Positions 43,241-54,300 of a stretch of DNA of 64,000 nucleotides are shown in pieces. The notes under the pieces were generated by a model, which did no database searches, was not told the origin of the DNA, and saw only the letters and a program-made list of their open reading frames with translations. This stretch comes from Branchiostoma lanceolatum (taxonomy: Eukaryota; Chordata; Leptocardii; Amphioxiformes; Branchiostomatidae): NCBI RefSeq assembly GCF_035083965.1, contig NC_089726.1:17427501-17491500 (forward strand). Direction: 5' to 3'. Every line of letters begins with the position of its first letter. Position 1 is the stretch's first letter. The position numbers were made by a program, and so were the translations under genes.

Positions 43241-46200
43241 ATGGCGACCGGTGGCTCGATTGGAGCATGGGTAGGTATTTCTTTCCCTTTTTTTCAAACC
43301 GTTATTCCTCCCCCCTTGTCTAAATCTTGCTGTTTTCATACCAAACATTTCGAGCATAACGTTGCATGCCGAGTTTGTTTGCACTTACCCTCAGGCATTC
43401 CCTCAATTATACGCTAAGCATTATAGCCCATTTGTTATGTCGAAAGAAACGAAGGCTTAGTACCCTGAGTGGCGTGTTATGATTTTTAATTCTTTAAGCA
43501 AATGCTTGAACGATAACCCCGTGCCCTTAATGTTGGGAGTGCAGCGGTTTAAAGTGCAGTCATATGTGGTGTGGTTTTTCTGTGGTGCCTTTTGCAGTGA
43601 GGTTGTGCTAAAAAATCGGCCGTAGATAGTGACCTACATGTATGACAACCCTTTTTGTCGCATGGCAGCTAAATTCAGTACGATGCATCCACAACTGTTC
43701 ATAGAATGTCCCTAAATTACTGTCGTAACCTATGGCGATTGTGAGAGGCTCAAGTAGTAATGAAAATGTAAAATAAACCCTAGATACGTACACGTACGTT
43801 GAGACCGTGAAAGTACAGTTCTATTTGTGTCCTCGTGAGTTAAATGATGATTTTATTGGTTGGCCAGGTGGACACAAATTGATGTAATTCTTGTCGACAC
43901 GACACGTTGTGTGGATTAAGAGTGTTTGATTATTTTGACGAATTCAGGGCCCGTGCCTCCCATTGTCGCTGAACCATGACTAGGTAACAGGTGTTGGTGA
44001 CAGGTTCCCTCTCCATACGTGTCAAAGACGTGTAGAACTCTCCAGGCTTGTCGGCAACTGTTGCGGGGTTGTGTGGCGTAACGGCAGGGTCTTCGGCCCC
44101 AGCGGTCCCGGGTTCGAATCCCCCTGACGCCACCGATGTTGTGTCCTTGGGAAAGGCACTTTACACGACTTTCCTCACTCCACCCAGGTGTAGAAATGGG
44201 TATATTGTTCTCTGTATGTGGCACTGTTGTGTGCAGTGAAAAAAAGAAAGAAAAACTGTTGCCACGGAGGCGAGTGATATTTCCGTGAGGCCTGCTCTGT
44301 CGTTAGAACGTTAGAACGCCCTACGACAGCCTTACGACAGTCTTAGGACAGTCTTAGGACAGTCGTACGAATTTCAGGGTCTCGTGATGAAAGAAAGCAA
44401 ACTTGTCGTTGGTATACTTTTTGATGTTTCAACCTAGCTGAAAATCCTATGGCAAAAATGTTCCAATACTGCGGTTTTAAGTGGAACTTCCAGTCTTACG
44501 TGCCTGTAAACATTTTCCTAATTATACACAAGGAGTTGGTCTCTCAAGCATGTAGATGAACAAACACTAGCTGACCACCACATGTACAAATGTAGTAACA
44601 AAATGTATGTATCATATAAGACCTTTGTGTTTTTAAGGGACTCTTATGGGTCCGTGTTTTATATTGCTTCGACAAGCAGGCTTGGCGATTTCTAGAGAAT
44701 TGTTTTTTAACATCAATTCTCTAGAAATCTTAAAACATGTGAAATTGAGTAAAATACTTTTGCATACGAAGACTGCTGTAAAAAGTACTAGCGATAGTGT
44801 TTGGTAAGATGGAATGTTAACGTCGTTTTTTAGAGATTTCCCAAACAGCTGTTACAGTACACGTTGCCCCCCGAACCAGGTATTTGTATTCAAAACATCT
44901 TAAGCTGTTTTGTTGTCTTATCAAATAAAGATAACGCTTAAGTGATTTTGTAAGCTCCGAAACATTTGTCACATTTGATGACATGCCAATTATCATTCGA
45001 GAAGAAAACGTCATTTTCCAACGGATCTAACATAAATTGTGTCAATTCTAAATTGACCGAAATTCATATAAACCTTGTTTTGGGGTGACCTTTAGCACAC
45101 AAAACACAAAGACAACAATATCAACATTATACCAAACAGAACTGGATATAATCCTTGATCTTTCCGATAAGTTACAAAAACCAAACCGCTTAAAACTACG
45201 CTTTTGTACAAAATTACGAACTTTTGAGGTCTAAGAGTCTTGCAAATATAGTTAACATTAAAAGAAACCTGTCACAAGTTTTATTTTTAGTATCCAATGT
45301 TTTGACCGAAACAAACGGAACAGTATTGCTTTCAAGAAAGGTGTTTGCTTACTAAGTTGTGGGCGTCAGATTCTGCACACTTGACCAGACATCGAGGCTA
45401 ACAACGCCCGGCACCGCTATCTAAATACGTCTCTTTCATTCCTGACCAGAGCAAACAAGTCATTGTTCTGAGTGTTTCCTTAGGGTGTGTACAGAGGGTC
45501 CCCTAATTGAAACACGCTACACGCTAGTAATGTATCAGTCCAAGGGGGAGGAAAATATCGGGCGTATCATATTCTGTGAAATGTTAGCTTTGCTGTTATA
45601 TTACAGTTACTTAACCCAGGTTATAGACTGTGGGTTGGTTTAGCAAAAAGCATATTCAGGAAGTAGTTCATGAATTTGCCGAGGAAGGTCATATATCTAT
45701 ATAGGACCTGTGATAGGATACTTACACTGACAGAACTACATACTCTCCAAGCAGAGGAGTGGGTCCGGCTGGTTTTTGACGTGTGGCGTTTATGTCGGAA
45801 TTTCTACTTTATAATAATAATAATAATAATAATATCAGGTGTATTTGCAGCCAGTGCCACAGGCAGGTACCCAATGTGTAGGGTAATGAGGCTGTTTAAC
45901 GTGTTCGAGGCACCTCCTCGAGCACGGGACCCCCGTTTTACGTCCCTCCCGGAAGACGATTTCGTGGAAGTTATCGTGGATTTTTTTTTCTATACAAAGT
46001 ATAAAGCCCGACAGAAACGCCTTAAAACACGTCAAAAACCAGCCGGACCCACTCCTCTGCTTGCCGTAAGTTCTACTGTCAAACCTGGTCGCAACAACCA
46101 CTCACGGGACCGAGGAAAATGATTGGTGACCGGCCTAGCGGTAAATCTAGACAAGAGCGGTTTTAACTGGTTTAAAGCAGTTTGTGGCTGGAGGTGGCTG

Positions 46201-49090
46201 GCTGGGCCAGGTGGTTGTGCTGCCAGGATTGACTGTACATTGTTTGAAATAGAATTGCCGGTTGCAAACGATCTAAAGAAGGAGAAAATTGTAGTTGAAC
46301 AGGGTGTATGCTCTGTAACAACAAGTCGACGACAAAACTGCACCATAGAGCTGGTACATCTACCGTACCACCCCCAAGATTACATTGAACGTTGTATAAC
46401 GTCTGAAGGGGGTACCAATGATAAATCAAATGACCTATCTCTACATCTGTTTCGGGGACACCATTCATATTGTCCCTGTGACACCATCATATTCATCAAC
46501 TAATCCTACCAATTAAGACCACGTCTATTATTGATTAAAACCCACACATTGATTGTCCTAATGTTCCAGTTTGTACAAAAAGACTCCCCTTGATAACATG
46601 ACAAGACCTAACGATCCCATATAAAAGGTTATGACCTTTGTGCCTAACTACACGTTAGTCGCCTGGTTGCCCGGTAACGTCGCAGGTGTGTTAGTTTGTC
46701 CCTTTTGTTCACCAAGAAAGTATAGTACATGTTATAAGCTACGTGAGACCGCAAGCTTTACCTGTCAAATATAATTAGCGTGACTTCCCAAGGGTTTAGA
46801 AAGCAGATTGAGTCAAGGTCCCTTTTTAGCCTCTACCAGGCTCTACTGGTCACTGGAAAAAATGATAGAAATTGGCCAAATGGACAGATAACATGGCATA
46901 GGAGTTAGCTGGTCAGCTTTTCGACCTAGACCTGTGGAGCCTGGTAGAGGCCAAATTCTTTCCGGGGTGATAATAACACGGGTTTCTATAGAATGTATGT
47001 TGATGTATGTCGGCGTTTTCGTTGGGTAGAAGGCAATAGATCTAAACTCCGCTAGGCGTCGCTGCGCAACGGGTATAACTTAATCCCTGTCGACGGTCGG
47101 TTCTATGAGCATAGCATTGCTGCAAGTCGTGCGACAAGAAAAATCGCATGACTATGACGTCTTTAAATGTGCATTTATGTCATACAGGATAAAAAAGGTG
47201 TGTTTTTATAGAACTGTATTCTATCTTCTATAATTTTGTCCGGCGTTTTCGTCCTTACAGTTTCCCTCGGGGTACCACGGCCACTTCCGGAGCAAGTCGA
47301 GAAACGACTTCTTGCAGGAGTTCCGGCGCAGAGCAAGACCTCAGCCACCGAGCAACTTCATCACACGGATAAGGGTGCGTTTATGGTCTCATTCATGTGT
47401 TACTCCGCGTGTATACGTACCCCAAAATAAACGGCTGCATGAACGTGTGTTTATATCGGTGGGAAATTCATATTCTCCAAGCAGAGGCTTCGATCGAAAG
47501 CGGTAGTTTTGTCCGGGATTTCTAACGTCCCTCTCCTCTCGTGCCTCTGCTTGGAGAATAGGAAATTCCCTTTTAGCCAGCCCAACTGATCTCAGGCGTC
47601 AAACTGATGAAATCTTGTTTGTAACTGAAGAAATTAGCAGGCAAAGTTCGGCAGCCGCGCGCGAGATCGGACGTGCACAGCCCTGCATTATGGGTGATGC
47701 GGTCGTGCGCTTACAGCTGGAAAGTGCCTTTTGTGGGGTGTAGCTAAGTGCAGTTTGTAATTGCCATAAACAGAGATTGTATGTAGTGAAAATGTTGGCC
47801 ATTTTTTCACATGATCTAGGGAAAATGTTCTCAACATAGAATGAATGACATTGGTGCATTTTCTATAGCTTCATTATGAACGCGCCCATGTAAAACACGT
47901 ATTATAACATGTAAGCCAATGGGGCGAAAAAAACTCATGAATGAGACCTTGTAGCCTTCACCAGGGATAAACAGTAGTATAAGTTGAGCAGATAGGTTGT
48001 ATATTTTATGGTGGATGAGGAGGGGGCGTCATTCAGAACGAATTCCAACTGACCAACATAATAATTAAACGTGTGTGTTTGTGAGGATTTGAAGATCATT
48101 TGTTTTTGTTGTGATTTTCTTTTTAAGTTATTTTTTGGCCTTTTTTTCAGGAGCGACCGACGACACACACGTTCTCACATCACGACAACAAAAACGCCTT
48201 CGTCAACGACGGCTACCATATAGCCACAGCGGTGAGTAGGCTAACGTACTGGTCAAGTAGGGCGTTGTTAAGATAGATATCTGTTCTAAAAGAAACACGA
48301 TGATACCACAATGTGTGAACTATGGATATTATAATTAGGCCAGCTTGGACCTAGGAGGTTACCCTTGCATGGACTAGTAGAGCTAGAGGCATTTAAAACG
48401 TACTCTGTTTGCTTCCTAACGGTACATACATTCTGTATCCAGATTACTTTTGTCAAAGAGTCTTATATCTTCAAAGAAAGTTTGAAACGATGAACAAAGA
48501 TTTTTTTCCTCTTTAATCTACAGGGTTGCGGACTGAAGAAATCCAAGAATCCGAACTTAACGGGCTTCAAGCCGGATTTTATCCACTGGATCCCGCACCG
48601 AGACGAGATCCACCGCGGCGGGCCCAACGCGTCCACCTACCGACAAGACTTCACCAAGTCTGCGGTGCTGTTCCGCAGAGGGACCCGGGAGGACGTGCCG
48701 CAGATTCTGGTGGGGGGCGCGACTAGGCGGCCGAGTAGCTCTCTCTCTCAGCTACAGACGACCACGTACAGTTTCGCGCACAGCCACGGGCAGCCCAACA
48801 CCGAGGTCCTCACGGACATGAACACCGGCATGAGGCTGAGGTCTGCCGGGCCCGAGTACGTGTCGCACGACTACCTCAACAAGTCGGGCCGGATCAGAAG
48901 CAGGTCCATGAACGACGTACCCACGGGAAATCTCACGGGACTTCGGCGGGCGCGAGACTTGCACGTCGGCGACTGTCTGAGCTGGCACGTGCCGGATCGA
49001 CCACCGCCGGCGGTGCAGAACGCCTGGACGCCCGCCGCCACTCCCGTCACCGTTACCGTACAAGAACTCTCACAAACATCTCCAGCATAG
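43241..49090 (+). CDS. CIMIP7: Ciliary microtubule inner protein 7 / C3orf84-like
   Basis: Exons 43241-43270, 47261-47374, 48151-48231 and 48524-49090, all phase 0, giving 263 residues. The N-terminal pattern (GAWFPSGYHGHFRSK, later RPQPPSNF and THTFSHHDNKNAF) parallels human C3orf84, as I recall it, block for block. Later STYRQDF and, near the end, HVGDCLSWH are also shared. The family is associated with the microtubule lumen of motile axonemes. The last exon is G+C-rich and holds most of the protein. Intron 1 is ~4 kb and loaded with SINE and foldback elements. AATAAA at 49311 lies ~220 nt after the stop. Gene structure confidence is high; the family name rests on remembered alignment. Confidence 0.75.
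44073..44235 (+). mobile_element. tRNA-derived SINE with well-preserved tRNA-like head
   Basis: 44073-44132 could fold as a tRNA: TGGCGTAACGGC, then CCCGGGTTCGAATCCCCC and a 3' TGACGCCA pairing with the 5' end. It continues into the SINE central domain (CCGATGTTGTGTCCTTGGGA), which marks it as a SINE and not a tRNA gene. Confidence 0.8.
44319..44368. repeat. 11-bp minisatellite
   Basis: About four or five units of a CTTA(C/G)GACAGT-like word, in CIMIP7 intron 1. Confidence 0.6.
44687..44732. repeat. Perfect 16-bp-arm hairpin
   Basis: GATTTCTAGAGAATTG and CAATTCTCTAGAAATC are separated by ~12 T/A-rich bases. Confidence 0.75.
45741..46063. mobile_element. TCTCCAAGCAGA foldback, copy 3, carrying a SINE fragment
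   Basis: A perfect 36-bp inverted repeat, CAAGCAGAGGAGTGGGTCCG... (45748-45783) and its complement (46028-46063), encloses an (AAT)n run and, at about 45890-45965, a worn minus-strand SINE segment (ACGGGACCCCCGTTTTACGT). The outer left end has ACTCTCC; the right end is clipped. Confidence 0.8.
46827..46953. mobile_element. TAGCCTCTACCAG MITE, copy 2
   Basis: It starts TAGCCTCTACCAGGCTCTAC and ends GAGCCTGGTAGAGGCCA. Its centre ATAGAAATTGGCCAAATGGA resembles ATAGTAGAAATTTGCCAAAT in the copy at 6977. Confidence 0.75.
47471..47560. mobile_element. TCTCCAAGCAGA foldback MITE, copy 4, with target duplication
   Basis: 90 bp with arms TATTCTCCAAGCAGAGGC and its exact complement ending at 47560. 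The immediate flanks are GGAAATTCA and GGAAATTCC, an 8-9-bp duplication. It sits ~100 bp past CIMIP7 exon 2. Confidence 0.85.
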
Positions 49091-49449
49091 ACTCTAGTGT
49101 TTATAATGTCATCCTAGAAGAAATTATTACATAAAATGTACATACAATAATCATAGGATATATTCGTGAAAAGATGATATTGCTGTGTGCGAAAAATGGT
49201 ATTCAGTAGTATAAATAGGTGTACATATCAATCATAGGATTTTACGACTTTACATTGTACCTTTTATCAGTTTGTATGAAGTATAGGTTTTTATAACTTT
49301 CTGAAGTCAAAATAAATTTTACAAATGGCCCCGTCCACAGTATATATTTCATAGCATGATTGCTTCTAAGAAATACGATTTTTACACAATAACGTTACAC
49401 GCACTCCACACACACGTGTACACGCACGTAAACACACACACGCACGCAC

Positions 49450-49507
<58 letters not shown>

Positions 49508-49918
49508 GCAAACACAAACACACACACAGACACACACGCACGCACGCAAACACACAAACAAACACACGCGCGCGCGGCGCGCATGTACACGTATCAACAT
49601 TCAGATATGAGAGAAAGGAAGAGTGAGTGAGTGAGTGAGCGGGTGAGTGAGTGAATGTTTTTTGTTGTTGCGGGTTGTCTGTAGGCAGATTAGACGTCGG
49701 CCTTTCCAGGTAAACAAATGCTGCAGATTGAAATTCTAGGCATGGTATGTTCAGATAATGTCTAAAGGTCCCAGACCAATAAGGAATACTTCAAAAGCAC
49801 GCAATCTAAAAACACAAGATCAGTAGAAGGTGGGCGTATTCAAGGCTGAGAAAGGGCAGGCTAGGTACAGGTATACCATTATATTCTTACTCCTTTTTCG
49901 TAGAAAACGGGCCATCTC

Positions 49919-50094
49919 TAGCCTCCACCAGGCCTTCCTACGGGCATATGGTTCGTAGAATTCGGCAGAAAAGGACTAATTAGCCAGTAGAGTCAGTCCA
50001 GGGTGAAGATCACATTTGCCCGCGTAGGAGCCTGCAAATGAAACCATGGCAAATATTCTCCCTATAGCCGGCGTAGTTAGTCTGGTAGACACTA
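49919..50094. mobile_element. TAGCCTCTACCAG MITE, copy 3
   Basis: It starts TAGCCTCCACCAGGCC and ends GTTAGTCTGGTAGACACTA. Shares GGCAAATATTCTCCCTATAG with the copy at 6977-7161. Confidence 0.75.
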
Positions 50095-50394
50095 GGCTAT
50101 CTCTCAATTAAGACCCAGTCACATGCATAGTGCTACCGTCATATTATCACAAACTGAGGGCATTCTTGTGATAGCCATGTATGAGGAAACTTCAGATTCG
50201 GCAGACAAGGATGCCATAGACCCTTGTCGGCGGTTGATTCTGTAACAGCTAGTTAAAATCGCGATTAAATCGCGCTCCTAACGGCCGGCCGACGGGAAGA
50301 CCGCCCCCCAACCCCAGCCAGCGAGGGCTTGTGTAAACACAGGCTATGTCACAGCCTGATTTAAAATTGTACGGCATCAAAATCGGACGACGAC

Positions 50395-50665
50395 CACGAA
50401 TGTGCCCAATTCTCATATTCGGCTCCAAATCAGATAAGGTAACTTTATTGCAAATCACGGTGTTGTACAAATATCAAGATTTATAAAAGGAAAAGATTTG
50501 CATTGATTACGCAGCTTGGCATTATTTTGGCAATTGGGAATTTTTTCTAATTTTCTAAATTCCAGGCGAGAAATTGGCGCCAATTTGCGCCTGTTTAAGC
50601 CGCTTTGCGAATGCCTTTCGCAATATGGCACAGTTAGCCGCAGCCCAGCGAGATATCCGCTTATC
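50395..50665. repeat. Dispersed repeat (pair with 55068-55318)
   Basis: Shared blocks in order: CGGCTCCAAATCAGATA, GTAACTTT, CAAATCACGGTGTTG-like, GAATGCCTTTCGCAAT and GATA(A/T)(C/G)CGCTT. The second copy lies in a lectin intron just before the collagen exon. Confidence 0.6.
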
Positions 50666-50835
50666 AATTACAAAAGTTAGCTGTTAAAGAAACACTCAAT
50701 ATTTGGCTGAATAATTTATAGACGGAAAGCTGTTATATGTCTCGGCGTGGGCTTGGAGAGATCCTTCTAGAAAGTTGTTTTCTCTCAAATAGGCATGTAT
50801 AAATGTATACAATAAAAGGTTCGTTCCTCACAGTT

Positions 50836-51280
50836 AAACAATCCAGAAAGATAAATGCACTGATTGGCTATGTTTCATAACTTGTTTTCAACATAAGCCG
50901 CCGAAAACAGCTTCAAATCAAAGTTAATTTGTCTCAAATGTATTAAAGGTTCGATTTTTGAAATTATTCAACAAATATGTTTTGCTTTCATCGAAAAATA
51001 TATAAAGACGTGAGTCTTGGGGTGTGCTAAACTCAAGAAACGATAATCCAGAAAGATGAATGCACTGATTGGCCATGCATGTTTCGTAACTTGTTTTCAA
51101 CATAAGCCGACGAAGACAGCTTCAAATCAAATTAGATTTAAATTTGTCTCGACTGTATAAAAGGTTCGATTTTTGAAATTATTCATCAAATATGCTTACC
51201 TTTCATCTCGTCTTAATTTTGTCGAGAAAAAGATATGATTACGTGGGTCTAGGGGTGTGCTCGAGAAACGCCCAGTCTAG
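50836..51280 (+). promoter_or_regulatory. Tandemly duplicated upstream region of the lectin gene
   Basis: Two ~210-230-bp units (about 50836-51045 and 51046-51280) share AATCCAGAAAGATRAATGCA, TGATTGGC (an inverted CCAAT box), CTTGTTTTCAACATAAGCCG and AAAGGTTCGATTTTTGAAAT. The second ends 45 bp before the first coding exon, so this probably is the promoter or an enhancer pair. Confidence 0.6.
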
Positions 51281-51324
51281 TGTGAGTCGTGTTATTGCTG
51301 TGCAGAAACCTGACAAGCGGCATC

Positions 51325-54300
51325 ATGTCGGGAGGGCAGCCCCAGTCCCAGACTGGCAATCCTGGTAAGTTTTGCACCATTTCGTAATCGTCTTTTTCTT
51401 CTGGCGGTTTAAAGAACAAGGGGAATCTTCGCCAAATATGTTCACAATGTCTTCGCAGATTTCATCAGTGCATAGGCACCGAAAAATCTCACACAGCTCT
51501 GATCACAGCTTTGGCTTCTTTCCCGTTTTTTTTCTCGTTCCTCACGTACTGATGTTGAAAAAGGCCTCAATAGCAAGAAATATGACGACAATGACTTGAA
51601 ATTTGGTGGACACCCATAAAAGGCTTTAACCTTTAGTACACTGAAGTAGCAGGTCGGCACCCCATTCTCTATTGGTTACAGAGTTAGGCAGCAGGGAGAA
51701 GGTTAAGATAATATTTTGACTTAATGCGGCTTTGTAGCTCATATGCCCCTTCCAGTTTATCAACCATATGTGTATCAAGTCAGGTCCCTACTATAGCAGT
51801 GTTATTCTACCATGTGTTTTACGAAACAAATTCTGTCATCAGTTTGGATCATTGAATCACCTGATGGTAAACTCTCGGTCGGCCGTTTTTACCTGACAGA
51901 CGACCTCAAATGATCGATAATTTTGTATTTCTTCCAGGCACCACACCCATGCAGCAATCTCATGCTAACCGCAGGAACATCAATGCACAGACCGCCAACC
52001 ATGCGTACATCTCCAGAGATGGTAGGACATTTATTTCTGTATATTCATTGGTTGGCAGTGAAAGACATACAGCCTATAGGGCTGTCCAACTACCCAACGG
52101 CTAGTACAAAGGGCGAGCCCCACTGACACCTTACCCATAGACCAGTCCTGACTGTCCATCATAATCAGCAGTTTAACCACCAATAAGAGAATGACAAGAT
52201 TTGGTTTGACCAATGAGAGAGTGATCGATGTCTGTCAAATAATTTGCATTTCTATGTTGTTATTTTGCAACTGTACGTTTTGACGGAGGTAACCGTTAGG
52301 TGGGGCCAGGAAATTTACGGGCTTTTCTTACACTTTATGGTGGCTATTTTGGGTATCGAGCGGACCCCCGCTTGATTTTAATTCGGACTAAAAATCAGCC
52401 CGGGTCCTGGCGAAATAAAAGACGCCAACAGCTGCCTGACCCGGCTGTGAGAACCAGCCAGCACCCTGCCGGGCCCCGCAGGGAGTCCCACGGGGCCCGA
52501 CCAGAAAGGGAAAAATACCTGGTCACCATTGCTACCAACGCGCATTGTGGTTTAACTTTTTCTAGTCACTGTCTTGCTTGTGTCTTACTTCATGGGCTAG
52601 GTGGATATATAATTCTGGATGCCGCGCCCAGTACATTGCACAGACGTCATTAGTTGGTCACAAGACCTACAGTACAAAAAAATCTCTATTGTTTGGCTAC
52701 ATGTACTTTGAAGTTCTGAAATAATCAGCGCCTTTCTACTGGTCCCTGTAATATATATTCATCAAGAGATTGTTGTAATAGGTCTGAAACCATGGCATAT
52801 TCATGATAGACTTATTACCTCCGTGAAGGAGGACCTAATTTGCATACTTGATAAGAAAAGACTATTAATTCCGCAGTGGTGAATGATAGGAATTTCATTC
52901 TTGCGGCACTTAGAAGTTAAGTAAAGTTAGATTATTAGATATAAATCCTGCAAATTAATGTCCCATTTATATAATTTATCAGCAAATGCTACAACAGCCT
53001 TCTTTTCTAGGACTAGACTTTCATAGTTTGAAACTTGTTTCTGTCTGTGTCTGTGTCTTTGCACCTATAAGTCAAGCTCCTTTTGATGGATTTGGCTGTC
53101 TAGTTAAAGAGGGTATCGAACACCATAGCCACACCGTAAACACCATAATTACTTCACCGAGGATTGTGTCTTACGGACTCTTGTTTGTGTTGGTAAAAGC
53201 CAGTAACAACAAATATATGCCAATGGATTCAAAACAAAGTAGCAAAATACGTTGAAGAAGGTTAGACATCCAGGTAATAAGATACGCCAGAAATAGGTAC
53301 TCAAGCAACTGGATAAAATTCTGACTGTTTCAAAATTTTATCCAGTTGCTTGAGTAACTATTTTTGGCTTTAAGTAGCAAAATAACTGCGCACAATAAGA
53401 TGTGCATTAAAACCATGCCTTCGTCCACATGACTGATGAAAGGCTGAATATTAATATTTCAACAGTCTATGATCCGCCCACTGACAAGAAGTCGCTATTC
53501 AGCGGCTTGTGCAAGAGGATGTGGGGAGCCTCGGGACCTGTGGTCATTGTGCTCATCATCACCCTTGTGCCATTTTATGCAGGTCAGTTTTATTTTTCGT
53601 TTAGAATGTATAATTTATGATTAAGTATGAATGTATGAATTATAAAAAAAGAATGTGTGTAACACATCGTTGGGAGTTTTCAGAGTTAGTGTAGGACTTT
53701 GTAAATGTAGTTTCATTTTCAAAATCATTTTGGGCAGGACTAATAAATAATCATAATAAAGATGATCGCCATTATTATTTTTCAATACAGTGAAGCTTGC
53801 TGATGTGTTTGGTGAGGTGGGCGAACTTTGGACTCATTACAGGATGCTTGAGTTAGAAATAGCCCGGCTAAAACGTAAGTAACTTGACGTGATATCATGT
53901 GGCATATCAATTTTATACTATGATATTTTGCGGTACAAAGAATAGGGTCCATTCCAAGTCACCAAGAGGGTCGTCATTGTCATCATTTACAACTGTTTTC
54001 AATTCTTTATAATTATTTGAATGTCTAGGAGATTTCATACTTTGGAAATATTTTGAATGACATTTCGACTTGATAGTTATTTGCCCCGTTGTGTAAAACT
54101 TTGGAAATATTAACGATGTGGGATATGATATTTCTAATAGTTTCTAATTAATAGTAATAGCATTCTACCATTTTCTAACATGTTTTACAATTAGTTGTAA
54201 CATTTTGTAAATGGGTCAGTGGGCTGTGAAGAAAGCAATTCACACATCCTTGTGAATTATGCTTGGGCATCATGCATAGATGGCTTGCACAAAGGACCTA

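Larger units (their letters stand above)
49091..50830. other. CIMIP7 3' UTR and repeat-rich intergenic interval
   Basis: It holds the (CA)n tract at about 49390-49570, (GAGT)n at 49621-49656, the TAGCCTCTACCAG MITE at 49919-50094 and the dispersed repeat at 50395-50665. No exon is supported. Confidence 0.5.

Noticed and set aside
44073-44132. A genuine tRNA gene
   Set aside because: The tRNA-like fold runs directly into the SINE central domain found at 1505 and 7738.
46123-46503. 126-codon frame on the plus strand
   Set aside because: No splice consensus, no recognisable domain, and inside a repeat-rich intron of the CIMIP7-like gene.
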